NCBI RefSeq assembly: GCF_938015485.1
Contig: NZ_CALLVU010000153.1
Location: 1 to 34,459 of the forward strand
Direction: 5' to 3'
DNA: 34,459 nt
Source: an uncultured Lachnoanaerobaculum sp.
Lineage (GTDB): Bacteria > Bacillota > Clostridia > Lachnospirales > Lachnospiraceae
Shown here piece after piece: positions 7,955-14,789 of the stretch. The translations under genes were made by a program, and so were the position numbers. The notes under the pieces were generated by a model, which was not told the origin of the DNA, searched no databases, and worked only from the letters and a program-made list of their open reading frames with translations. Position 1 is the first letter of the stretch, and the number at the start of each line of letters is the position of its first letter.

Positions 7955-9151
7955 TTATTCTGAAAGGATTCTGTCCTGTCCACGAGCCTCAAGTTTCTCA
8001 AGAACCTTAGCAGGATCTTTGAACTTCTCAAGAAGGATCATAGCAGCAATAACATATGGCTTGAAGCTTGCTTCTTTGTAAAGCGGATCTCTGTATCTGT
8101 CGAATACTGAACCGTCAACCTCGCCTTCCTTGCAAGAAACGCCTGTGATATCAGCAGGTAAGCAGTGAAGATAAAGAGCCTTACCGTCCTTTGTAAGCTT
8201 CATCATTTCTTCTGTACATGCCCAATCCTTGTGCTCTGCATTCTGAGCAAGAAGTTCCTTCTCAAGCTTCTTGATTCCCTCTGAATCACCCTCTGCATAA
8301 AGGTTTGTTCTCTTCTCCATAGCTGCAAAAGGTGCCCATGACTTAGGATAAACGATATCTGCATCCTTGAATGCTTCCTTCATGTCGTTTGTGATAGTGA
8401 ACTTACCGCCACACTCAGCTGCCTGCTTCTTAGCAACCTCAGCAACCTCAGGCATTACCTCATAACCTTCCGGATGAGCTAAAACAACATCCATACCGAG
8501 TCTTGTGAAAAGACCGATAACACCCTGTGGAACTGAAAGAGGCTTACCGTAAGATGGTGAATAAGCCCAGCTCATAGCAATCTTCTTACCCTTAAGGTTC
8601 TCAAGACCGCCGAACTCATGGATTACATGAAGAGCATCAGCCATACACTGTGTAGGGTGATCGATATCGCACTGAAGGTTTACAAGAGTAGGTCTCTGCT
8701 CAAGAACGCCGTCCTTGTATCCTGCCTCAACAGAATCTGCAACTTCGTGCATATATGCATTACCCTTACCGATGTACATATCATCTCTGATACCGATAAC
8801 GTCAGCCATGAAAGAGATCATGTTAGCTGTCTCACGAACTGTCTCACCGTGAGCGATCTGTGACTTACCCTCGTCAAGATCCTGAACCTCAAGACCTAAA
8901 AGGTTACAAGCTGAAGCGAAAGAGAATCTTGTTCTTGTAGAATTATCACGGAAAAGTGAAATTCCAAGGCCTGAATCAAATACCTTTGTAGAGATGTTTC
9001 TCTGTCTTAAATCACGAAGTGCATCTGCAACTGTCCATACAGCGTTAAGCTCGTCGTCTGTCTTCTCCCATGTAAGGAAGAAATCGTTCATGAACATATC
9101 CTGTGTCTTTAGGCCTTTTAACTTTTCAACTAAATTCTTGAAATTTGACAT
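7955..9151 (-). CDS. ygeW: Knotted carbamoyltransferase YgeW
   Basis: Aspartate/ornithine carbamoyltransferase superfamily, YgeW branch, 398 residues (E. coli YgeW is of nearly the same length). The carbamoyl-phosphate loop is STRTR (residues 71-75), then HPTQ (165-168) and HCLPA (329-333). The extended N-terminus and the 'SWAYSPSYGKPLSVPQG' loop are unlike ornithine or aspartate enzymes and fit the knotted YgeW type. In anaerobic purine breakdown it is thought to release carbamoyl phosphate from a ureido compound (probably derived from 2,3-diureidopropionate), which the neighbouring carbamate kinase turns into ATP; direction and substrate here are inference. Upstream at 9152-9274 lies a 123-bp gap with two hairpins; downstream is the attenuator-like element. 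AAGGAG precedes the start at a normal distance. Confidence 0.93.
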   Translation of the reverse strand: MSNFKNLVEKLKGLKTQDMFMNDFFLTWEKTDDELNAVWTVADALRDLRQRNISTKVFDSGLGISLFRDNSTRTRFSFASACNLLGLEVQDLDEGKSQIAHGETVRETANMISFMADVIGIRDDMYIGKGNAYMHEVADSVEAGYKDGVLEQRPTLVNLQCDIDHPTQCMADALHVIHEFGGLENLKGKKIAMSWAYSPSYGKPLSVPQGVIGLFTRLGMDVVLAHPEGYEVMPEVAEVAKKQAAECGGKFTITNDMKEAFKDADIVYPKSWAPFAAMEKRTNLYAEGDSEGIKKLEKELLAQNAEHKDWACTEEMMKLTKDGKALYLHCLPADITGVSCKEGEVDGSVFDRYRDPLYKEASFKPYVIAAMILLEKFKDPAKVLEKLEARGQDRILSE

Positions 9152-9215
9152 TTTTTAAACTCCTTATTTTTAAAAGCACTGCTTTAGTTTTTATAATATA
9201 CAATTTATGTTACAC

Positions 9216-9277
9216 TCCCGGATAAGCTGTGTATCCGGGATTATAATCTATCAAAATATAATCTTCTATAAAGATTA
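9216..9277 (-). other. Two intercistronic hairpins between ygeY and ygeW
   Basis: TCCCGGATA (9216-9224) / TATCCGGGA (9232-9240) is a perfect 9-bp stem with a 7-nt loop. TAATCTT (9259-9265) / AAGATTA (9271-9277) is a 7-bp stem overlapping the ygeY stop codon. Neither has a T-tract in the minus direction, so mRNA processing or stability elements are more likely than terminators. Confidence 0.65.
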
Positions 9278-10603
9278 GTCACAGTAGTAAGCAGGAAGAG
9301 CTGCATAGAATGCTGCACAAGTTACCAAGTCTTTCTTCCATGTAATCTCGTTTGGTGCATGAGCCTGTGCCTCTGCTCCAGGTCCGAATCCGATTACAGG
9401 GATACCGTTTCTACCCATGATTGAAACACCGTTTGTAGAGAATGTCCACTTGTCAAGAAGCGGTCTTACCTCACGCTCAGGTGTAGTCTTAGCATTACCG
9501 ATTCTCTTATCACCGAAGAGATCCTTGTAAGCTGCAACGGCACTTGTACAAACCTTGTGATCCTCAGGAAGTACCCAAGTAGGGAAGTAGCACTCGATAG
9601 GATATACAACACCTGTAAATGAAGGTCTGTCATAGTTGTACATACTTACAACTACATCATCGCCGTACTTCTTAACTGCAGGAAGTTCTCTGATTTCCTC
9701 AAGACATGACTCCCAAGTCTCACCTACAGTCATTCTTCTGTCAAGAGATACAGCACATGAGTCTGCTACCGCACAACGAGAAGGAGATGTGAAGAAGATT
9801 TGTGAAGCTGTAACAGTTCCTCTACCAAGGAATCTTGCTTCCTTCCACTGATCGTTGTACTTAGGATTGAGCATCTTTACAAGACCTCTGATCTCTGTAG
9901 ACTCTGCATCACCGTTGTTGTTAAGAGCACGAACATCTCTTAAGATATCAGCCATCTTGTAGATAGCGTTGTCACCTCTGTCAGGAGCTGAACCGTGGCA
10001 AGAAACACCCTTAACATCGATTCTGATCTCCATACGTCCTCTTTGTCCTCTGTAAAGACCGCCGTCTGTAGGCTCTGAAGATACAACGAACTCAGGTCTG
10101 ATCTTATCCTCATGGTAGATATACTCCCAGCAAAGACCGTCACAGTCCTCTTCCTGAACTGTACCTACAACCATTACACGATACTTGTCGTTAAGAAGTC
10201 CGAGATCCTTCATGATCTTTGCAGCATATACTGCAGAAACTGTACCGCCAAGCTGATCTGAAACACCACGACCGCCGATTTCTTCATCATCCTCGAATCC
10301 CTCATACGGATCGAAGTTCCAGTTGTCTCTGTTTCCGATACCTACTGTATCAATATGTCCGTCAAAAGCGATAAGAGTTTTGCCTGATCCCATGAATCCC
10401 ATAACATTACCCTGCGGATCCACCTTAACCTCGTCAAAGCCTACCTTCTCCATCTCAGCCTTAATTGTAGCAACGTGAGCAGCCTCGTCAGATGACTCGC
10501 CCGGATTGGCAACTATAGCACGAAGGAAAGCTGTCATATCAGCCTTGTAGCCTTCAGCTAAAGATTTAATCTTTTCCAACTCTTCTTTTGATAATTTACC
10601 CAT
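9275..10603 (-). CDS. ygeY: YgeY-type M20 family metallohydrolase
   Basis: Dinuclear zinc amidohydrolase/peptidase of the M20 family, 442 residues. Metal-site motifs are visible: 'FDGHIDTVG' (H83, D85), 'GVSDQLGG' (D116) and 'VQEEDCDG' (E151/E152), followed by the dimerisation-domain segment 'GVSCHGSAPDRGDNA'. M20 enzymes of this branch remove acyl or carbamoyl groups from amino-acid-like substrates. In the yge cluster YgeY is thought to act on the ureido precursor of 2,3-diaminopropionate and is often annotated as a selenium-metabolism-linked hydrolase because it co-occurs with selenium-dependent xanthine dehydrogenase genes. No such dehydrogenase is in this window. It lies 36 bp after ygeX, with AAAGGAGGAA nine bases before the ATG. 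Confidence 0.93.
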   Translation of the reverse strand: MGKLSKEELEKIKSLAEGYKADMTAFLRAIVANPGESSDEAAHVATIKAEMEKVGFDEVKVDPQGNVMGFMGSGKTLIAFDGHIDTVGIGNRDNWNFDPYEGFEDDEEIGGRGVSDQLGGTVSAVYAAKIMKDLGLLNDKYRVMVVGTVQEEDCDGLCWEYIYHEDKIRPEFVVSSEPTDGGLYRGQRGRMEIRIDVKGVSCHGSAPDRGDNAIYKMADILRDVRALNNNGDAESTEIRGLVKMLNPKYNDQWKEARFLGRGTVTASQIFFTSPSRCAVADSCAVSLDRRMTVGETWESCLEEIRELPAVKKYGDDVVVSMYNYDRPSFTGVVYPIECYFPTWVLPEDHKVCTSAVAAYKDLFGDKRIGNAKTTPEREVRPLLDKWTFSTNGVSIMGRNGIPVIGFGPGAEAQAHAPNEITWKKDLVTCAAFYAALPAYYCD

Positions 10604-10639
10604 TGTTTTGTTCCTCCTTTAAAAAATAACAACTATATC

Positions 10640-11833
10640 TTATCTTTCCTTAGCTTCCCAGATAATATTTCTCCAACGCTGCGGATCTGTGTCGCCCTCA
10701 GTTGAGAAAAGTAATACCTTTGAATCTTTAGTTAAGTTTAGTTTCTCTCTAAGCTCCTTGTATTCATCGTCCATCATAATAGTAGCGAGAGCACCGAACG
10801 GAGCGGCTCCAGACTCACCTGAAAGTACCTGAGGATCTCCCTTTAACGGAGCGTTTAACATACGCATACCTCTGGCAGCTACTTCATCTTCTGCAGCTAT
10901 AAAGCATGTTACATGGTTCTTTAAGATATCCCAAGATGTGATATTAGGCTCACCGCAAGCAAGACCTGCCATGATTGTATCCATATCTCCGTCTACGATT
11001 CTTATATTACCGTCTGCAGCTTTAGCACCCTTATAAAGACATGCTGCAGCTTCAGCTTCAACAACTACCATGATTGGAGGGTTCTCTTTGTACTTATTGG
11101 CAAAGTAGCCTACCATTGCACCTGCAAGTGAACCTACACCTGCCTGAACAAATACATGAGTAGGTATCTCGGCAAACTGAGCGTCAGCCTCAAGAGCCAT
11201 AGTACCGTAACCCTGCATTATCCATGAAGGTATCTTCTCATAACCTTCCCAAGCTGTATCCTGAACTACAACACCGTGCTCAACCTTAGCGGCAAGCTTT
11301 GCAGCCTCACGAACACATTCGTCATAGTTTACATCTGAAATCCATGCATCGGCACCTTCAGCCTTGATATTGTTAAGTCTTGTCTGTGTAGAACCCTTAG
11401 GCATTATGATTACCGATTTCTGATGTAACTTGTTTGCTGCCCAAGCCACTCCACGACCGTGGTTACCGTCTGTAGCGGAGAAGAATGTAGCAGGTTTGAA
11501 TTTCTTTGCAAACTCCTCAGATGTAAGAACTGAATAAGGTAATTCCGACACATCTACATTCATTTCATCAGCTATGTACTTAGCAATTGCATATGAACCG
11601 CCAAGAACCTTGAATGCATTCAAACCGAATCTGTAAGATTCATCCTTAACCTTAACCTCGCCTAAACCGAGGAACTTAGCCATCTCCTTTAAATCAGCTA
11701 AAGGTGTTTCGCTGTACTGAGGGAAGCTTTCATGAAAAGCTTTAGCCTTAGTCACCTCTTCAACCGACATTATCGGAAGATTAGCATCGTCTGTTTTGGG
11801 CATATTGTTAATGACCCATTTTAGTTGTGACAT
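10640..11833 (-). CDS. ygeX: 2,3-diaminopropionate ammonia-lyase
   Basis: PLP-dependent fold-type II lyase of 397 residues; it converts 2,3-diaminopropionate to pyruvate and two ammonia. The Schiff-base lysine is K75 in 'RFGLNAFKVLGGS', matching the RFGLNAFK signature of the enzyme in enteric bacteria. 'SATDGNHGRGVAW' (about 119-131) carries the conserved Asp that takes part in acting on the D-isomer and the Asn-His-Gly loop. A glycine-rich phosphate-binding 'VQAGVGSLAGAMVG' follows near residue 230. It is the first enzyme gene after the regulator, with AGGAGG nine bases before the ATG. A small hairpin (11858-11872) covers the regulator's stop codon. Producing pyruvate and ammonia makes this the energy and nitrogen exit of the pathway. 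Confidence 0.95.
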   Translation of the reverse strand: MSQLKWVINNMPKTDDANLPIMSVEEVTKAKAFHESFPQYSETPLADLKEMAKFLGLGEVKVKDESYRFGLNAFKVLGGSYAIAKYIADEMNVDVSELPYSVLTSEEFAKKFKPATFFSATDGNHGRGVAWAANKLHQKSVIIMPKGSTQTRLNNIKAEGADAWISDVNYDECVREAAKLAAKVEHGVVVQDTAWEGYEKIPSWIMQGYGTMALEADAQFAEIPTHVFVQAGVGSLAGAMVGYFANKYKENPPIMVVVEAEAAACLYKGAKAADGNIRIVDGDMDTIMAGLACGEPNITSWDILKNHVTCFIAAEDEVAARGMRMLNAPLKGDPQVLSGESGAAPFGALATIMMDDEYKELREKLNLTKDSKVLLFSTEGDTDPQRWRNIIWEAKER

Positions 11834-11869
11834 GAAATTTAAACCTCCTAAAATTGTTAAGCAAAATGC

Positions 11870-12532
11870 TTATTCATCCACTGCTTTTGCTTGATCAATG
11901 TAGCTATACAGTGTAAACTTACTAATTCCAAAAAATTGAGAAATCTTATCTCCGGACTTTGTAATAAGGAAGGCACCGGCATCCTGTAAAAATTTGATTG
12001 CCTTTACCTTTTCGTCCTTTGTCATAAGAGCGGGAGTCTTCCCCACAAGCTTTACGCTTTGTTCAATCAGATTGTCGAGCAGGTCGTTCACACTTAGAGG
12101 AATCTGACCGTAAATATCTTCACTTGAAGTTTCGATATTTTCTACTATATTGGATAGCGCTGATTGAGCATTTATGAAATCTGTCATATCATGGTTTATA
12201 CCGAGTATGAATCTGTACTTACCGCTTTCATCCTTCAGAAAGATAGTGGAAGATTTTAAGATTCTGCCGTCGGATGTATGTGTTCGATAGCCGAGGTGAT
12301 CACTTACATTATCACCCTTTTTTAAAGCCTCAAGAGTCTCAAGTACTATCTTTGAAGCACCGTCACCGATCTTTCTTCCCGATACATGACCGTTTATGAT
12401 GTAGCAAATAGTGTGCTCAAGGTCATTAGCTTGTAAATCATGAATACATACTTCACAGTCATTGCCGAAATGTCTTGCAATACCGTGTGCAATCATTATT
12501 AAAGATTCCAAAGTTAAGTCATCTCTGTTCAT
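11870..12532 (-). CDS. YheO/DauR-type PAS-HTH transcriptional regulator of the yge operon
   Basis: DNA-binding regulator of 220 residues. The N-terminal ~120 residues are a YheO-like PAS domain ('IAHGIARHFGNDCEVCIHDL' at 14-33, 'GINHDMTDF' near 116-124). The C-terminal ~55 residues form a helix-turn-helix ('LITKSGDKISQFFGISKFTL'). Relatives such as DauR control amino-acid catabolism genes in response to a small molecule. It heads the operon and so probably controls its own transcription and that of ygeX, ygeY and ygeW, likely through the two palindromes beside its promoter. AGGAG lies 13 bases upstream of the ATG, rather far, and no alternative in-frame start is seen upstream, so modest translation may be intended. 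The E. coli yge cluster uses a different regulator type, so control has been rewired here. Confidence 0.9.
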   Translation of the reverse strand: MNRDDLTLESLIMIAHGIARHFGNDCEVCIHDLQANDLEHTICYIINGHVSGRKIGDGASKIVLETLEALKKGDNVSDHLGYRTHTSDGRILKSSTIFLKDESGKYRFILGINHDMTDFINAQSALSNIVENIETSSEDIYGQIPLSVNDLLDNLIEQSVKLVGKTPALMTKDEKVKAIKFLQDAGAFLITKSGDKISQFFGISKFTLYSYIDQAKAVDE

Positions 12533-12564
12533 AACACTATTGCTACTCCTTTCTAATTTACACG

Positions 12565-12581
12565 CCTAAATTTTTTTTAGG
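12565..12581. promoter_or_regulatory. Candidate operator 1 of the yge operon
   Basis: Perfect inverted repeat CCTAAA-N5-TTTAGG, located at the predicted transcription start of the regulator gene, just downstream of its -10 box. It shares the AAATTTTT(n)AGGTA core with the palindrome at 12625-12639. Confidence 0.6.
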
Positions 12582-12588
12582 TATGTAT

Positions 12589-12617
12589 ACTATAGCACTT
12601 TAATCAAAGCAAATCAA
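12589..12617 (-). promoter_or_regulatory. Promoter of the yge operon
   Basis: Minus strand: -35 TTGATT (12617-12612), 17-bp spacer, extended -10 TGC-TATAGT (TATAGT at 12594-12589). It is well placed to transcribe the regulator and the enzymes behind it, with a start near 12582. Confidence 0.78.
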
Positions 12618-12624
12618 TAGGTAT

Positions 12625-12639
12625 CTAAAAAATTTTTAG
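12625..12639. promoter_or_regulatory. Candidate operator 2 of the yge operon
   Basis: Perfect 15-bp palindrome CTAAAAA-A-TTTTTAG, 7 bp upstream of the -35 box. Together with 12565-12581 it brackets the promoter, with about 59 bp between matching ends (roughly 5.6 helical turns). The regulator encoded next to it is the likely binder; this is inference. Confidence 0.55.
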
Positions 12640-12796
12640 GTAAGCAAAAATATTATAAGAGTAAAGAGGAATAGTTTATTTTAATAAGATTTGAACAATA
12701 AATGATGCGCTTTTATATTGCGCACTATCGAAAAATTAATATATACAGTACACAAAAATAAGATATTTTTTTATGTACAGTTTTCAAAAAAAAATT

Positions 12797-12887
12797 TATA
12801 ATAGTGTTTGAGTCGAGATGGAAGTAAGCAGTCCGACTTATAGTTAAATAACAACCAAATTCTACTATATATATAGTAAAGATTTGG
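12797..12887 (+). promoter_or_regulatory. Promoter and structured 5' leader of the lipoprotein gene
   Basis: A perfect TATAAT lies at 12797-12802, with TGTACA 17 bp upstream (12774-12779). The predicted ~100-nt leader holds two inverted repeats: AGTCG (12811-12815) / CGACT (12834-12838), and a bipartite stem of CCAAAT (12855-12860), the palindrome TACTATATATATAGTA (12863-12878) and ATTTGG (12882-12887). The latter ends 13 bases before the G-rich ribosome binding site. No known riboswitch class was recognised. The rest of the 12533-12909 gap, apart from the yge promoter and palindromes, shows nothing else. Confidence 0.5.
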
Positions 12888-12909
12888 AATAGAAATATAA
12901 GGGGGATTT

Positions 12910-13419
12910 ATGAGAAAAATCATAGTAACATTATCTTGTATCCTGTTGGTAGGATGTGGCGGAGCCAAAAAAGCGGATGTAGGAAGTACTACAGATATAA
13001 GCAATATAGAAAGCAGCACACAGACAGCCGGTGCAGATATAAAAAGTGAAGAACCTAAAGCGGACGGACAGGTAGATTATGACTTAAGCAGTATGGGTCC
13101 GGATATGGTATATGCTACAATATATCAGATGATGATTGACCCGAAGTCATATGTAGGAAAGAGTTTTAAGGTAACGGGAAATTATTATTCATCTTACAGT
13201 AAAGAAAACGATCAGTACTATCATTTTTGCATGGTAAAGGATGCCGCCGCCTGCTGTGCACAGGGCCTTGAACTTCTTTGGGCGGATGATAACATGAACA
13301 AACATGAAAATTGTCCTGATGAAGAAGCCCTTGTCACAGTGGAAGGTGTATTTGAAACATATGAAGAGGGTCAAAATACTTACGGCAGATTAAAAGATGT
13401 AAAACTTGTCAATCAGTAA
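12910..13419 (+). CDS. Small secreted lipoprotein of unknown function
   Basis: Predicted lipoprotein of 169 residues: 'MRKIIVTLSCILLVGCGG' gives a lipobox LVGC with the lipidated Cys at residue 16. A low-complexity linker follows (about 17-55, rich in Ser, Thr, Asp and Glu) and then a compact C-terminal domain. This domain contains 'MMIDPKSYVGKSFKVTGNY', a 'KDAAACCAQGLELLW' cysteine pair and 'ALVTVEGVFETYEEG'. The alternating beta-like pattern with 'VGKSFKVTG' and 'VTVEGVFE' reminds me of OB-fold domains, but this is an impression only. AAGGGGG precedes the ATG. It has its own promoter and leader, is divergent from the yge regulator, and converges on tadA with only 2 bp between stop codons. 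Function not recognised. Confidence 0.8.
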   Translation: MRKIIVTLSCILLVGCGGAKKADVGSTTDISNIESSTQTAGADIKSEEPKADGQVDYDLSSMGPDMVYATIYQMMIDPKSYVGKSFKVTGNYYSSYSKENDQYYHFCMVKDAAACCAQGLELLWADDNMNKHENCPDEEALVTVEGVFETYEEGQNTYGRLKDVKLVNQ

Positions 13420-13421
13420 TA

Positions 13422-13901
13422 TTATTCAGACTTTGTTTTTGCCTGCCTCAGTGATTTGAAAAAAGAACTTAAAAGCGATGCACATTCGCTTCTAAGCGAT
13501 TCACATGATATAAGTTCAACTTCGGTCTTATGGTTGAATCCGTCGGTTTGCAGGATGTTCAGCACTGAACCTGCACATCCTGCCTTCGGATTCATAGCGC
13601 CTAAGACCACTTTTTTTATTCTTGACTGCACTATGGCGCCTGCACACATAGGGCAGGGTTCAAGTGTTATATACATGGTACAGTCTTCCAGTCGCCAGTC
13701 ACCTATTTTTTTGCAGGCCTTTTTCATAGCAAGTATTTCAGCATGTGAGAGTGTACTTTTATCCTTGTTTCTTCTGTTATAACCTCTTGCTATTATCTTA
13801 TCTTCAAATACAATAACACAGCCTATCGGAACATCACCTATTGCCATGGCTTTTTTTGCCTGCTTTATAGCTTCTTTTAAAAAATAATTATCCCTATCCA
13901 T
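13422..13901 (-). CDS. tadA: tRNA-specific adenosine deaminase
   Basis: Zinc-dependent deaminase of 159 residues that converts adenosine 34 of tRNA-Arg(ACG) to inosine, an essential wobble modification. The cytidine-deaminase-fold motifs are intact: HAE (residues 53-55, with catalytic E55) and PCPMC (82-86, zinc ligands C83 and C86). The length matches the bacterial family. The start is an ATG with AAAGG a few bases upstream. It is a single gene, convergent with the lipoprotein gene and divergent from the two-component system. No hairpin terminator separates the convergent ends. Confidence 0.95.
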   Translation of the reverse strand: MDRDNYFLKEAIKQAKKAMAIGDVPIGCVIVFEDKIIARGYNRRNKDKSTLSHAEILAMKKACKKIGDWRLEDCTMYITLEPCPMCAGAIVQSRIKKVVLGAMNPKAGCAGSVLNILQTDGFNHKTEVELISCESLRSECASLLSSFFKSLRQAKTKSE

Positions 13902-14093
13902 TTTAATACCTTTAAGTCACAAAATTTTAACAGTTTTACCATATAATAGCCTCTGTATCAAAGTTTTTGTTTTTTTATATGAAAACAAATGGTATAATTG
14001 ATACCGAGGTTGTGATAAAACAATCCTTATAATTTGTATGTTAAACTAAAACAAAATGAAAATTATGTCAAGATATATATAAAGGATGGAACT

Positions 14094-14789
14094 ATGGAAT
14101 TGATATTGGTATGTGATGACGACAGAGAGATAGTAGACGCAATTAAAATCTATCTTTCAGGCGAAGGATTTGAAGTGCTGACCGCATATGACGGTGAAGA
14201 AGCTATACAGTTGATGGAAAAACACAAAGTGGACCTTTTGATAATAGATATAATGATGCCTGTACTTGACGGGATAAGGGCAACAATGCAGATAAGAGAA
14301 AACAGTACAATACCTATTATAATGCTTTCGGCAAAGTCGGAAGATGCCGACAAGATACTTGGATTAAATATAGGTGCCGACGACTATCTTACCAAGCCTT
14401 TCAATCCGCTTGAGCTGGTTGCCAGAGTAAAGAGTCAGCTGCGCAGGTACAAAAAACTTGGAAATATGTCGATGCCTGAACCGCAAAAGGTGGTGGTGGG
14501 TGACCTTGAGATAGACGATGAGACAAAGGAAGTAGTAGTAGCGGGAGAGCTTATCAAGCTTACACCGATAGAGTACAATATACTGCTTTTACTTGCCAAA
14601 AACGCAGGAAAGGTCTACTCAATAGATGAGATATATGAGCAGATTTGGAATGAAGAGGCTATAGGTGCCGACAATACGGTTGCTGTACATATAAGACATA
14701 TCAGAGAGAAGATTGAGATAAATCCTAAAGAACCGAGATACTTAAAAGTGGTATGGGGAGTAGGATATAAGATTGAAAAGCATGGATAA
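14094..14789 (+). CDS. OmpR/PhoB-family response regulator
   Basis: Two-component response regulator of 231 residues. The receiver domain has the acidic pocket at D8-D9, the phosphoacceptor D52 in 'LLIIDIMMPVLDG' and K101 in 'YLTKPF'. A winged-helix DNA-binding domain follows from about residue 130, with 'KLTPIEYNILLLLAKNAG' and the ending 'VVWGVGYKIEKHG' typical of the OmpR class (VanR/PhoP-like). The frame is open upstream to an ATG at 14034, but the ATG at 14094 has AAAGGA at the right distance and begins where the family begins. It overlaps the sensor kinase gene by 8 bp, so the pair is translationally coupled. The regulon is unknown. Confidence 0.94.
   Translation: MELILVCDDDREIVDAIKIYLSGEGFEVLTAYDGEEAIQLMEKHKVDLLIIDIMMPVLDGIRATMQIRENSTIPIIMLSAKSEDADKILGLNIGADDYLTKPFNPLELVARVKSQLRRYKKLGNMSMPEPQKVVVGDLEIDDETKEVVVAGELIKLTPIEYNILLLLAKNAGKVYSIDEIYEQIWNEEAIGADNTVAVHIRHIREKIEINPKEPRYLKVVWGVGYKIEKHG

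Noticed and set aside
7955..9151. Ornithine carbamoyltransferase of an arginine deiminase pathway
   Set aside because: The neighbours are ygeX and ygeY, there is no arcA, and the loops and long N-terminus are of the YgeW type.
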